Shown here: positions 58,701 to 64,000 of the stretch, piece by piece | How the letters are laid out: each line of letters starts with the position of its first letter | Numbering within the stretch: the first letter of the stretch is position 1 | NCBI GenBank assembly: GCA_013407085.1 | Contig: JACCGJ010000590.1 | Span: 116,381 to 180,380, forward strand | DNA from: Atriophallophorus winterbourni | Lineage: Eukaryota; Platyhelminthes; Trematoda; Plagiorchiida; Microphallidae | Reading direction: 5' to 3' | DNA: 64,000 nucleotides | Notes under the pieces: generated by a model | The model's database searches: none | What the model was told of the DNA's origin: nothing | The model's input: the letters and a program-made list of their open reading frames with translations, nothing else | Translations under genes and position numbers: made by a program

Positions 58701-61584
58701 TCTATTTTGCTAAATTGTATAACGGTTATACTCTATGAAGTGGTTCGTACTCAAACATTCAACAAGTCACAGAAAATTAGGAATATTCTCCGAACAACAA
58801 CAAACGCCTAGTTGCTTGTGCCCGTAAGGGTCATTAACAAAGCGTGCCAGGATGCGGTTGCACTGAAAGATTGTTTAGCCAAAAGTGTATCTTTATTGAA
58901 ATATATAACATTGTGACGTGTGAAAGGTGTTGTATGCATGAAATCACAAGCCTGATCCAGACGAAGTGACGCAATGTCATAGACTGGAGTCTCACTACCA
59001 TTTCTATTTCCTTCCTCATATCTGTCTAGGCCTAGGCAACCTGACAGTATCTTAGTCCACGTGTAGTCTGTGACTGCACGGCACTTCGCCTGGATCAGGC
59101 TTGTACTTTCATTCATTCACTGTCATAGATTGTACGCGGGCGGAGATATAGTCAGGTTATCCAGGCATGGATATGTATCAGAAAAAAGTTAAACTGTTAG
59201 TGAGAATCCAGCATTTTTCCGCAGCGGCACGGTGAGCTGTGGAGTATACACGTATTACACGATTACACATCCATGCTAATATGTTGAGCAGGAATAGAAG
59301 TAACGAAGTAATGAAATCAAAATATGGGATCATATTTCAGTTTTTTAAGTAAAAAAAACGTAGTAATTCAGACGACTGGAGTCTGAAAAAGTGCTGCAAA
59401 GTTGGCTTGTGCTGAACAGGTACAACTAATGGCGTAGCTATGCAACATTTATCTATTCGACAAGCAACAAATTACAAAAGCTCACCGGTTTTTAGAAAGA
59501 TACTCAATCGGATTGGAGTCTAGAAAACAATGTAAATAAAATGAGGGAATCTGTGTCCTGCACAATTTCAGCATTTTTAGGAATGTAAATCGCAAAATTG
59601 TTTGTAAATAAGTATATATACGAAGTCAATTAATGATCAGCTATGAATGATAAAAGACAGTTGCGTGAAACAAATGAACTACGTATGCAAAAGAAGTTAA
59701 AAGAATAGTTGCGACAAACGTTGAACTTTCGTTCACTGTACGCGTCTGCATGTTTACAAAGCCACAGAATAGTTGCTGACCCGTTTTGTAACAAGTGAAT
59801 ATGTGTCAATAGATGGAAGATAGATAGGATTGAAAACGAGAGAAAGTGTCGGGCACTTTTATGGGCTGCATGTGATAAGAAATAAATGCAGAACCTAAGA
59901 GAGCGATCATTCTAGCCCTATTTTCACTATGTTTCCATGGTAGTTAGCACCACACTTCAGCCACAACACTTCTCGCTCTTTACATATGTATATTTAAGCG
60001 AAATTCTTATATATATATATAATATATTATATATTATAGATATATATATATATATATATATATATAGATATATATATATATTCACTGTGCAAAGAAGAAA
60101 AACAATAAAATTTTGGTCCATTTACACAAGTCATTTTTGCTGTTTAGAGAATCGAAATATATAGATAAAGTTCAAAGAGAAATTGAAATGATACACCCTT
60201 TACATTGATGTCGATTCATAGGCATCTTTGCCGTTGCAGCAACGCATACACTAAATCTTTACATAGCACCTATTCAAGGCGAGCAGGCCAGTACAAACTT
60301 AGCTAGACCAGTTGACGCAGAGAGCGCAACGTGTAGTGATTGTTCAGATTCCGTACGCAGGATGTGCCCCAACCAGCGGACGCGACATAGGTTAATGGCT
60401 ATCTGAAGGCGCCTGACTTCGCGATAGCAAACGTGGTGTCGCCACCACATGTGAGAAATCATGCGCAGAAAATGTGGAAACATTCATTCATCTGAAGTAA
60501 CACCGGCCTTCTCTGAAGCGTAAAAGTTCTTCCTTTTGAAATCGAGCGTAAACCCAATTTATTACAGAGGAACGTCAGGCAAACGCCAGTCGGGTTTTAG
60601 GAATTCTGGAAGCGATTTTTCTTTCTATCCACCCCATCAATCACAAACGTTACTAAATAGTTTAACAGTTCAACATTAGGGATAATGAGAGAACAAATAG
60701 TAAGTCGTTAAGGCATCTTACCTAGCCAGAGTTAACGTAGCACTTTAAAATTGATCGGAGAAAAATATAACCCGTACTTAGCAAATGAAAACTACTAATA
60801 GCAACCTAAAGGTGTTCATTACGGCGGATTTGAAGAAGAAATTGAAAATTGGCAGGATTGACTTGCATCTGTAAGGTTGTTGAATAGCTGTGAAAGGCTG
60901 CCGTGTGCCTTAATCTTCTCTATCGAATAAGTATATTCGTTCATTGCGAAGTTAACAGCTCCTTAGTGCGAACCTGTCGAGCGAGATAAAGGCTACTCAA
61001 ATATCCAATATCCAATTAACTGATACAACCTAACGCATCGCCTAGTGGGTGAACTCATATCAAATCTATCACTTTGTTAAAATGAAACCGGAGAAAACCA
61101 CCGTCTTTACGTACCTCAGCCAACTGATACGGGGAAAATATACAGGTACGATAATAAAACTTGGATTAGGGGAAACGAATGAAGAACTATTTCCAGCCTG
61201 TATGTTGGTCTACCTCGGACGGTGTCGATACTCGATTCCATGGCAAGTGCACGATGATCGCATACTCAACAGCGTCTTTCATGACGAAACAGACAGATTC
61301 TAAATCAACCATCTCTCGCTCATTGCTCATAGCAACAGACAACACTCGATCGATCAGCGTCATTTACGCGAGGTCGGAGTGATCTAGTTTCAGTTTTTTC
61401 AAGTAACAAAAAACGTGAAACGAAGCCAGGATCTCACTATAGACATAAAATGATGGGATTCGGTAAGATATTTGAAGCGCATTGGTCAATGTCATACAGG
61501 AATTTAAAAAAACAAGTTACATAGTGGCTGATTCAATTTACCTCCAGCACCTCCCTTTGATTTCGTGCCACAGCATTGACCCAT
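25623..61584 (-). CDS. SLC44A: Choline transporter-like protein (SLC44/CTL family), complete 20-exon gene
   Basis: Multi-pass solute carrier family proposed to carry choline or thiamine derivatives (CTL1/2 choline, CTL4 thiamine pyrophosphate in mammals); substrate here unknown. Twenty exons, all with GT-AG introns and compatible phases, sum to 2139 nt = 712 residues plus stop, close to the roughly 706 of vertebrate CTL2. N-terminus MGQCCG (myristoylation/palmitoylation type) and KNRSCTD lead into TM1 (about residues 28-49). A large Cys-rich extracellular loop follows (CPTPQ 101-105, VCVEKCPED, APYVFKSKSVFGRC), then TM2-TM5 (about 235-380), TM6-TM7 (445-523), a Cys cluster and LEKFLRFLNRNAF, then IHGDNFCTSARKVF, TM8 to the last TM, and the cytosolic tail LEDLERNDGSTDRPY ending at TAA 25625-25623. 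Sequence wording is nearer CTL2/CTL4 than CTL1. Introns are large (up to about 6.3 kb) and carry most of the window's transposons. Convergent with PKN. Confidence 0.95.
25815..26545. repeat. Compound inverted repeat in the last SLC44 intron
   Basis: Unit A (about 25819-26120) begins TTTATTAATAAGTAGTATAT and contains ACCGGTTTCGCGGTTATTGC. A second partial copy of its start follows at 26126-26205. From 26206 to 26415 the sequence is the reverse complement of unit A, then 26415-26545 repeats the A interior inverted again. Ends TTTAAAGTC...GACTTTAAA allow a long fold-back. The sequence resembles the Penelope-associated repeat found elsewhere here. Confidence 0.85.
27570..27654 (-). CDS. SLC44A: SLC44 exon 19 (last TM)
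   Basis: Encodes PIVIGAFIIACLFFNVFDMG then VDTMFLCL, matching family VDTLFLCF. Acceptor CCCTTTTTCTCAG, donor GTAAGT. Confidence 0.95.
28371..28468 (-). CDS. SLC44A: SLC44 exon 18
   Basis: Encodes TLAYVFLDASIVKNSFV and RPTLHYIFVPIV, the loop and start of the next membrane span. Acceptor CCGTTTCCAG, donor GTGAGT. The intron before it is only 70 nt. Confidence 0.92.
28539..28609 (-). CDS. SLC44A: SLC44 exon 17 (TM8)
   Basis: Encodes VFVVNKVCAFLFFIGKMVI, the VLDKVTDFLLFLGKLL block of CTLs. Acceptor TTCTCTGCAG, donor GTAAGT. Confidence 0.95.
28791..29345 (+). mobile_element. RTE-like LINE fragment with inverted 5' segment
   Basis: From about 28880 to 29345 the sequence is a decayed + strand copy of the LINE 3' half (LRYKDVCQRDMK, SWKELALDN, zinc-finger tail remnants). 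The 85-90 bases before it (28791-28875) are the same LINE region in reverse complement, making a fold-back at GAAAGCATTCC / GGAATGCTTTC. It lies in the SLC44 intron between exons 16 and 17. Confidence 0.8.
29850..29935 (+). mobile_element. Third RTE-like LINE, 3' UTR scrap
   Basis: GTTGTCAAGTGAGTAGCGAG and the following AAAACTTGTAATGATACATG match the 3' UTR at 52735 and 46835. Confidence 0.55.
30006..30212. mobile_element. Two palindromic mini-elements (pogo/Tc1-like MITEs) in opposite orientation
   Basis: Each unit of about 95 bp has ends AAATCTCGTTACTATGCCAC and an inverted TGGCATA-TAACGAG counterpart. The second unit is the reverse complement of the first over its interior (AATTTTTCTCGATCCC against AACTTTTTCTTGGTCCC). 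End sequence resembles the CAGTxAAxxCTCG termini of pogo-like MITEs. Confidence 0.6.
31259..31332 (-). CDS. SLC44A: SLC44 exon 16
   Basis: Encodes VAIHGDNFCTSARKVF and LISRNLI, matching the family NFCxSAxxAFxLLxRN block. Acceptor TTCGCAG, donor GTATAC. Confidence 0.95.
31989..32364 (-). CDS. SLC44A: SLC44 exon 15 (TM6-TM7, core signature)
   Basis: Largest exon, 125 codons. It encodes YTIYLQLFNVFMFFWI, SLAGAFGRYYY, HGGTLAFGSLILALVQW, NPVARGL, a Cys-rich turn and LWCLEKFLRFLNRNAFIW. These are the most conserved CTL motifs. Donor GTGAGT. Confidence 0.97.
32712..32940 (+). repeat. Penelope-associated dispersed repeat
   Basis: CACGACCGGTTTCGTGCTGT, CATCATGAGG and GATCAGGATCCACGTGC recur in related form at 22380, 5355, 25885 and 27790. 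The second half (32815-32935) resembles unit A of the 25.8-kb inverted repeat. Confidence 0.65.
33377..33429 (-). CDS. SLC44A: SLC44 exon 14 (short)
   Basis: Encodes EESSAGEACRFLYYGNR, the short extracellular segment before TM6. Acceptor TCGTTTCAG, donor GTAAGT. Phase fits exons 13 and 15. Confidence 0.9.
33480..34390 (+). mobile_element. Penelope-like element (PLE), GIY-YIG endonuclease end
   Basis: Decayed 3' end of a Penelope-like retroelement: SASEEISRILNNAGITVTYK (about 33700-33760), then after stops CIYKIKYKGCPGVF and TQTSRELCNRTNEHW, a GIY-YIG-type endonuclease with the second motif degraded (FIT for YIG), then LAEHALDKGHG-like and AEAVEITKAGADISTI wording. The tail at 34349-34372 (TCAGACGAAGCGAAACGTTA) is the family's conserved end. 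Between SLC44 exons 13 and 14. Confidence 0.8.
34391..36729. other. SLC44 intron sequence, unassigned
   Basis: Between the Penelope fragment and the gypsy gag. The last few hundred bases (about 36360-36729) probably include the gypsy 5' LTR, but no partner LTR remains in the window to prove it. A 96-codon - strand frame at 35228-35518 has no recognised motif. Confidence 0.4.
36730..38178 (+). mobile_element. Ty3/gypsy LTR retrotransposon relic (gag and integrase zinc-finger)
   Basis: A gag-like frame starts at ATG 36752 and runs through a stop (37025-37027) and a frame change near 37215 to about 37495; wording such as TFDTWFRRYEDIF and LGDDYKVRLLLCKLG is typical of Ty3/gypsy gag. Protease, RT and RNase H are absent. 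From 37790 to about 38175 an integrase N-terminal region follows (RVIIPSSLRFRILRQLH and the CQQAAK end of an HHCC finger), with a stop and frame changes. A TTGGCGACGGGG primer-site-like sequence at 36730 precedes gag; the 5' LTR would lie before it but I could not delimit it. The 3' side is cut by a SINE-like repeat. Confidence 0.75.
38180..38309 (+). repeat. SINE-like repeat family S, between gypsy and LINE
   Basis: GTGAGCTGCATGCTGAAACA, CGGCACTTTACCTGGATTAG and a TTTCATACATCA end. It joins directly to the gypsy integrase on the left and the LINE on the right. Confidence 0.85.
38310..38970 (+). mobile_element. RTE-like LINE, short 3' copy with intact zinc-finger tail
   Basis: Close copy of the 3' half of the 23.7-kb element, beginning at the sequence encoding the CVLNALLYG stretch. 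Open from about 38310 to 38897 and includes LRWLGHVYTM, LRYKDVCKRDMK and an unbroken CHRCGRDCSSRIGLFRHSKSC. It starts directly against the tail of a SINE-like repeat, so it is a 5'-truncated insertion. Confidence 0.9.
39768..39978 (-). CDS. SLC44A: SLC44 exon 13 (TM5)
   Basis: Encodes ALIHMTSLLFWPILPLIFE and a hydrophobic run (TM5), then a polar loop (TTEVEDQTIASKDLQ). Acceptor CTTCCACAG, donor GTAAGT; 70 codons plus one base. Confidence 0.95.
40190..41645 (-). mobile_element. Mutator-like (MULE) relic with FLYWCH finger and inverted ends
   Basis: On the - strand a FLYWCH-type finger (about 40820-40945: GRRALIYMGNKFWFEK, WRCSKCFTHKCRA) is followed by the C-terminus of a MULE transposase (40330-40815: LPTLAFVPLNDVVDTCEIL, WNKYEDVNIGVARTNNAVEG, WHHALQSLF). 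The transposase middle with the catalytic residues is deleted, and stops interrupt the rest. Flanks carry inverted ends: AGTCACTTAATCCCC near 40240-40255 against GGGGATTAAGTGACT at 41558-41572, with further GGGGATGA-type repeats out to about 41645. A LINE endonuclease lies inside. Located between SLC44 exons 12 and 13. Confidence 0.8.
40956..41535 (-). mobile_element. CR1-like LINE 5' fragment (AP endonuclease) inside the MULE
   Basis: The - strand frame 41402-40956 reads CLYTNAQCLLNKLTELKDL, DVIAITETWFQPHV, TGGGVAVYHHDRL and CIVGVVYRSPSSLD. These are the N-terminal motifs (NAQ, ITETW, GGG.A.Y, YRSP) of the apurinic endonuclease of CR1/Jockey LINEs. A preceding frame (from 41483) begins MSDHRLSTPSNEPRLPQSDE and needs one frame change to join. 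It stops mid-domain where the FLYWCH region starts. Confidence 0.85.
42343..42442 (-). CDS. SLC44A: SLC44 exon 12 (TM4)
   Basis: Encodes IILAIVVVIFTLCIIFLY and then the family motif SRIRIAIGLI. Acceptor CGATTTCAG, donor GTGAGT. Confidence 0.95.
42728..42847 (-). CDS. SLC44A: SLC44 exon 11
   Basis: Encodes the loop RWYTLKNAEQIFPDD and the start of TM4 (FRFATLWLVF). Acceptor GCTTTCCAG, donor GTAAGT. Confidence 0.93.
42970..43050 (-). mobile_element. Detached Penelope-like 3' tail
   Basis: Reverse complement of the PLE tail seen at 51371-51412, with the same CTGACGA, CTTCTG-TGT-CAGAAG hairpin and GAAACGTTACC, continuing to CTCTAACCGATTGC. No coding sequence attached. Lies between SLC44 exons 10 and 11. 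Confidence 0.7.
43368..43490 (+). repeat. SINE-like repeat family S, copy
   Basis: ATATCTGTCTAGGTCTGGGC, GACTGCACGGCACTTTGCCT, with tail CATTCATTC. Confidence 0.85.
44588..44712 (+). repeat. SINE-like repeat family S, copy
   Basis: ATATCCGTTTAGGCCTGGGC, CCCACGTGCAGTCTCTGACT, ending in TTACCATACTC. Just 3' (in gene sense) of SLC44 exon 10. Confidence 0.85.
44955..45067 (-). CDS. SLC44A: SLC44 exon 10 (TM2-TM3)
   Basis: Encodes LSTLWILVMRYFAGVMVW and a following hydrophobic run, the paired TM2/TM3. Acceptor GTTTCAG, donor GTATGC. Confidence 0.95.
45068..46824. other. SLC44 intron sequence, unassigned
   Basis: Part of the 4-kb intron between exons 9 and 10. It holds a hydrophobic - strand frame (45752-45961) rejected as an exon, and otherwise nothing recognised. 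Confidence 0.4.
46825..47280 (+). mobile_element. Third RTE-like LINE, 3' UTR copy split by a SINE-like insertion
   Basis: Matches 52735-53005 (GAAAGCTTGTTATGATGC, CCCATCTTTTAGGA, GGTGTAATGC). It is interrupted at 47066-47232 by a SINE-like element flanked by the duplication TACTCGGTA. Confidence 0.8.
47066..47232 (+). repeat. SINE-like repeat family S, 167-bp copy with target duplication
   Basis: Flanked by TACTCGGTA at 47057-47065 and 47233-47241. Starts CTTGATTGGCCAGAGG and ends GCTTTCATACCA, defining one complete insertion. Confidence 0.9.
47281..49074. other. SLC44 intron sequence, nothing recognised
   Basis: Continuation of the exon 9-10 intron. Short frames without motifs. Confidence 0.4.
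49075..49149 (-). CDS. SLC44A: SLC44 exon 9
   Basis: Encodes FFDKIFGDLSAAWHVIL, matching the KIFEDF-SWYWIL region entering TM2. Acceptor TTACTTCCAG, donor GTAAGT. Phase agrees with both neighbours. Confidence 0.93.
49530..49920 (-). mobile_element. RTE-like LINE 3' fragment, reverse orientation
   Basis: Same family: GGCCTCCTTCGGTCGATGTC at the + strand left end, then antisense of the zinc-finger tail, of CACTTTGGAGGCATTGTGTA and of the MENG region. It lies between SLC44 exons 8 and 9. Confidence 0.8.
49961..50108 (-). CDS. SLC44A: SLC44 exon 8
   Basis: Begins VFGRCLPAQ, the conserved GRC of the extracellular loop, followed by a polar, poorly conserved acidic stretch (MLEDDESKPVETQ). Acceptor TTTCTTAG, donor GTAAGT. 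Confidence 0.92.
50840..51545 (+). mobile_element. Penelope-like element, C-terminal fragment and 3' tail
   Basis: The frame to 51091 reads DTSLAEHVLDTDNSVDLDNV, RSIKLCIERLHAKAVEIA and DGVEISTI, paralogous to the 33.5-34.1-kb copy. The 3' tail holds CTGACGA at 51376-51382 and GAAAC at 51401-51405, then ends near AACCGATTGC. Between SLC44 exons 7 and 8. Confidence 0.75.
52110..52170 (-). CDS. SLC44A: SLC44 exon 7
   Basis: Encodes SVETLVTSQKCAPYVFKSKS, the loop segment before the conserved GRC. Acceptor GTTTTCAG, donor GTAAGT. Confidence 0.93.
52330..53030 (+). mobile_element. Third RTE-like LINE: C-terminal ORF, 3' UTR and (GAT)n tail
   Basis: An open frame 52329-52697 encodes LHRLRWLGHVLRMPDHRLPK, RGGQTVTWHRQLK and NRVQWRSCT, the C-terminus of an RTE-like RT. 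It is followed by a 3' UTR (52735-53005) also seen at 46825-47280, and a GAT microsatellite tail at 53012-53030, typical of RTE elements. It lies between SLC44 exons 6 and 7, just beyond exon 7 (52110-52170). Confidence 0.85.
53033..53290 (-). repeat. SINE-like repeat family S, longest copy
   Basis: On the + strand: tail TATGGTATGGTATGAGAGC, then CACAAGCCTGATCCAGGCAA, GCCTAGACAGATATAGGG, CAGCATGCAGCTCACTACC, and a further 5' stretch (TTAGCACGGTGTTAGCCGC) absent from shorter copies. Confidence 0.85.
53937..54053 (-). CDS. SLC44A: SLC44 exon 6
   Basis: Encodes VCVEKCPEDYWSW through GLDPDFADL. VCVxxCPED is a CTL signature. Exactly 39 codons; donor GTACGC. Confidence 0.95.
54134..54221 (-). CDS. 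SLC44A: SLC44 exon 5
   Basis: Encodes GKRYLYFFDLTKCF and ends in the family-conserved CPTPQ of the first extracellular loop. Acceptor TTCACCAG, donor GTAGGT. Confidence 0.95.
55145..55830 (+). mobile_element. RTE-like LINE fragment, heavily decayed
   Basis: Aligns to the LINE 3' half by eye: the stretch over AGTCTGATAAGCGGATCAGC-like RT sequence, ACGAACGGAAGCTGAATGCT, GCTGGTCTACAGAGCATGTT and the CATGGTCGACATCG end are shared with the 23.7- and 38.3-kb copies. Several deletions. It lies between SLC44 exons 4 and 5. Confidence 0.8.
55885..55960 (-). CDS. SLC44A: SLC44 exon 4
   Basis: Encodes FAVGDFRKVIYPTDSNG and KLCGQAV, the conserved stretch just after TM1 in CTL proteins. Acceptor TTGATTTCAG, donor GTATGT. 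Confidence 0.95.
56525..56640 (-). mobile_element. Third RTE-like LINE, 3' end fragment
   Basis: Reverse complement of the LINE 3' end: an ATC/ATCATC tail at 56528-56548, then antisense of GGTGTAATGC, TTAAGCA-CAT and CCCATCTTTTAGGA. Confidence 0.65.
57184..57257 (-). CDS. SLC44A: SLC44 exon 3 (TM1)
   Basis: Encodes SCTDLPCY followed by a hydrophobic run (ILFIVFVLAFILLSLW), the first membrane span. Acceptor CACATTAG, donor GTAAGT. Confidence 0.95.
57640..58675 (+). mobile_element. Second RTE-like LINE (YADD type), 5'-truncated
   Basis: A different lineage from the 23.7-kb family: SVRQGCPLSPVLFNFAIDW, catalytic YADD in LEYADDIVILGDD, FRYLGSCVLPSG, then after a stop (58118-58120) and a one-base frame change RVEDMRKLEVFDHWCLRRI, LRWFGRILRRSD and a conserved end NLAYNRRACVAAIRDVNEA. 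It ends close to GAGGAGATAGTCGCACAGAAG. Inserted in the SLC44 intron between exons 2 and 3. Confidence 0.9.
58925..59260 (-). repeat. SINE-like repeat family S, host copy interrupted by another S copy
   Basis: Halves 58925-58986 and 59133-59260 read as one - strand copy once the inserted + strand copy and one duplication are removed. Confidence 0.85.
58987..59120 (+). repeat. SINE-like repeat family S, 134-bp insertion into an S copy
   Basis: Flanked by TGTCATAGACTG (58975-58986) and TGTCATAGATTG (59121-59132), a 12-bp duplication with one change. Tail CATTCATTCAC. Confidence 0.9.
59486..59519 (-). CDS. SLC44A: SLC44 exon 2 (34-nt micro-exon)
   Basis: Acceptor TTGTTTTCTAG, donor GTGAGC. It supplies SNPIEYLSKN and the first two bases of the Arg in KNRSCTD. 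Its 34 nt is the length class needed to join exons 1 and 3 in frame, which is the main support for it. Confidence 0.85.
60006..60080. repeat. TA-rich microsatellite
   Basis: Near-perfect (TA)n with interspersed GATATATA units. The apparent isoleucine/tyrosine-rich frame across it is an artefact. Confidence 0.95.
60275..60485 (-). mobile_element. RTE-like LINE C-terminal scrap
   Basis: The - strand frame contains LQIAINLCRVRWLGHILRTE, the RxRWLGHxxR motif of RTE-type C-termini. It is nearer the third family than the first. Lies between SLC44 exons 1 and 2. Confidence 0.6.
61542..61584 (-). CDS. SLC44A: SLC44 exon 1 (start codon)
   Basis: ATG at 61584-61582 opens MGQCCGTKSKGGAG and the exon ends at donor GTAAAT. 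The MG-x-CC start suggests N-myristoylation with palmitoylation (inference). Fly CTL2, as I recall, also starts with MGC. It fits the phase of exon 2. Confidence 0.8.
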
Positions 61585-62594
61585 GAGGAATGGATAGCAG
61601 GAAAATTAAAAAAGCTGAAAAGAGTAAAAAGGTATCGGATGATTCGGGTGGAATTTCATCGTTACCAATTTACCAGAAGATAAATCAGATAGATTTCGGC
61701 AAGTATGTGTGGCAAAGTAATGAATAGTCAGTATTGGCTGTATGGTAGACCCATTTACAATTGAACCAAAAGTATTATCACATCGGATCAAGCGCACTAA
61801 TTTAGACTTAGTATCTTAACCTGTGGGTTCGGCGACCTGGTAGACCCGAACGGAATATATCCTCTAAAATCCTGTATTGGACACAAGTTGACTGGCAATC
61901 GGTAAAAGCATCGTGTTGCTTTAGTTGGGTATGCGATGATTATAAGATGTCTTCCAATATCTTTTCATCGCTGAGCTGCCTTGTAAAAAACTGATGGCCT
62001 GTCTAATGGTGTATCTAATTCGGAAATATTTGTGGACCATTATTATTTCCTAACGGCCGGTTAGATATTTTACTAGTCCACTTCGTGTATGACAAATTTT
62101 TAAGTTACGCTATTGTGTTTTTAATTAGGAATTAGGAATAGTGAATCACATGCAGTGAAAGTACAAAACCTGTTTGTTATACGTATTTTCACAGCTTGTT
62201 CATCCATTTAATTTTAAATATGGAAGTATTTGCCTATCTTACTTCATGTTACTTAGCATTTAGCTTAACTCCATTATTTATTTCAGGATAATGACGACCC
62301 AGCTCATTCAAGTATAACCTGGCAGACAGCAGGCATTTGGGGATAAAAAGGATATGCACAAGCGATTCCTAAACATGAGCTCGCTACAAAGTCTTGCGTG
62401 GAATTATCGCTCTCTAAACGTTTATAATAGTCGGGTATCACATTAGACAGCGATAGTTCGAAGTCACTCTTATCATGTCGCTGGAAAAGCTGTCACTACC
62501 AGCTGACGGGACCCATCTGCCAGCGAATGGGTAGTATCAACTCGCCAGGCTACCTCATTTAAACATTATTCTGTCATATCAGTTCTGATGTATT

Positions 62595-62720
62595 GTATGA
62601 AAGCACAAGCCTGATCCAGGCAAAGTGCCGCACAGTCAGAGACTGCACGTGGGCGATATTACTGTCATGTTGCTCAGGCCTAGACAGATAGAAACAGACA
62701 ATAAAGATAGCAGTGAGACT
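62595..62720 (-). repeat. SINE-like repeat family S, copy
   Basis: On the + strand: GTATGAAAGCACAAGCCTGA, CACAGTCAGAGACTGCACGT, GCCTAGACAGATAG. Lies immediately before the CR1-like fragment, about 1 kb upstream of the SLC44 ATG. Confidence 0.85.
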
Positions 62721-62754
62721 CATATTGCTCAGTATTCGGCGTGTGCGCTACGAC

Positions 62755-63140
62755 CTGCTGCTAACTCGTCGCATATTACTGGGAGTTATGGTGACGAGCT
62801 GCGCGAGTTTTTCCCGCTTGTGGCGGACTCAAAAACCCGTAGCCATGCTCTAAAGCTTCAAACGCGAAGGACACTACTCCTACAACAGGGATTCACGCTC
62901 TCAACAAGAATTGTTAACTTGTTGAATGCGCTTCACGAAGAGGTTATTTCAGCAAGATCTGAAAACCAACTCAAGCAACTTGTGGATAAGGTATTGCCTG
63001 TAATCACGGCGAAGCTGAACAACACAGGACAGGATTTCTTCAACTGAGGTTTTCCTTGACTATGTTGCTGATATGAAGAGATGCGGCTTACAAGGGCTTG
63101 ACCCCCTGTCGTCTATCAAGAAGAAGAAGAAGCAAATAAA
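62755..63140 (+). mobile_element. CR1-like LINE, C-terminus with AAG tail
   Basis: The frame ending 63045-63047 encodes SYGDELREFFPLVADSKTRS, LKLQTRRTLLL and FTLSTRIVNLLNALHEEV, then LKQLVDKVLP: the RVVNLWNALP ... LDK end of CR1/Jockey-like RTs. A short 3' UTR ends in an AAG repeat at 63117-63134. It lies upstream of the SLC44 start codon and may be the nearest repeat to its promoter. Confidence 0.75.
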
Positions 63141-64000
63141 TCATTAACGAGTGTAATTAAAACAAGGCTATGTTCAAATATTACGTTTTAGTGGTTGCTA
63201 ATATCTTTCCATGATTATTAAAATCTGCAGCTGGTAGCAAGCGATTTACCATTATGCAAAAATAAAGAGACTATTAAAAATTTATGGTTTGACTGTAGAA
63301 GGGTGGAACACACTCTATTGTGTGCATAGTTATGTGTAAATAAATAAGCACTACATCAAACATAGCAGATAAACATATACATAAATAAACAGGATTCCTA
63401 GATGGATATCATCAAACGAAATTCTTTTCTTCAATTCGCGAACGCAAATGTAAGTAAGTTAGAAAGCAAATACAGTGGTTGCTAAATGGCTACCGAATTT
63501 ATATCGCACATAACAAACGTAAGAAGTGAGTAACAAGTTTTAAAAGTGAAAAATAAACTGCTATAAAACTTTGGAAATAAGTGCCATCGCAACATGAATA
63601 AAAACAGCTCTACGTGAACGCCACATAATCATTTCGATTAAAGTTGAATTATTTTAGATGATTTATGAAATCATACCAAGCTCGGAAAGCTTGGAAAAAA
63701 TCGGGAGATACAGTGTAAGCGCAGGAAATTGGATACGAGTTTTAAAATTTCACAAAGAAACATTACCGAGAAAACAAAAAAGACTGAAATACGCGCCTTT
63801 AACACAAAGCTACGGACGTTTATAGGTCGAACAAAGAATGTGCACAAACAAATTGTTTAAATTTTTTAGGGCTGGATGAAAATTGATTTTTGTAGAGGGA
63901 ACATACAAATCCCATCAATTTATTTCAACATCATAATTTTGTTTTTTCACTGGATACAAAATCCATTTGTGAATCAGAGACCCGTAGTAAAAATTGGAAT
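63141..64000. other. AT-rich flank upstream of SLC44, nothing recognised
   Basis: No frame of note. It could include SLC44 promoter or 5' UTR sequence, but no element could be assigned. Confidence 0.4.

Noticed and set aside
59937..60164. 75-codon + strand frame
   Set aside because: Mostly translation of the TA microsatellite.

Overview
The window looks like nuclear DNA of a parasitic flatworm, most likely a digenean trematode (fluke). This is inferred from two intron-rich animal genes with canonical GT-AG introns, very long introns packed with decayed retroelements (RTE-like and CR1-like LINEs, Penelope-like elements, Ty3/gypsy), and the absence of bacterial gene organisation. The species cannot be named from sequence alone.

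Two cellular genes are supported. (1) On the + strand, four 3' exons (1924-7888) encode the C-terminal half of the kinase domain and the AGC tail of a protein kinase N (PKN/PRK) orthologue; its 5' part lies upstream of the window. (2) On the - strand, a complete 20-exon gene (61584 down to 25623) encodes a 712-residue choline-transporter-like protein (SLC44/CTL2-4 group). All exon phases agree, from a myristoylation-type N-terminus (MGQCCG) to the conserved LERNDGS tail. The genes converge, separated by about 17.7 kb in which I find no further cellular gene.

The rest is mainly transposable-element debris. There are at least seven fragments of one RTE-like LINE with a zinc-finger tail, fragments of two other RTE-like LINEs, four CR1-like fragments, and two Penelope-like fragments plus detached tails that carry a hammerhead-like motif. 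There is also a Ty3/gypsy gag/integrase relic and a Mutator-like (MULE/FLYWCH) relic with inverted ends that encloses a LINE endonuclease. A hAT-type MITE with an 8-bp target duplication, two small palindromic elements side by side, a compound inverted repeat, and a high-copy SINE-like repeat with a tetranucleotide tail complete the list.

Region by region: 1-7.9 kb, PKN exons with repeat-filled introns; 7.9-25.6 kb, intergenic repeats; 25.6-61.6 kb, the SLC44 gene, whose introns hold most of the large elements; 61.6-64 kb, upstream flank with a CR1-like 3' end. The most informative structures are nested insertions that order the elements in time: SINE into SINE with a 12-bp duplication, SINE into a LINE 3' UTR, LINE into SINE, and gypsy broken by SINE and then LINE. 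I did not find a convincing new multi-gene system.
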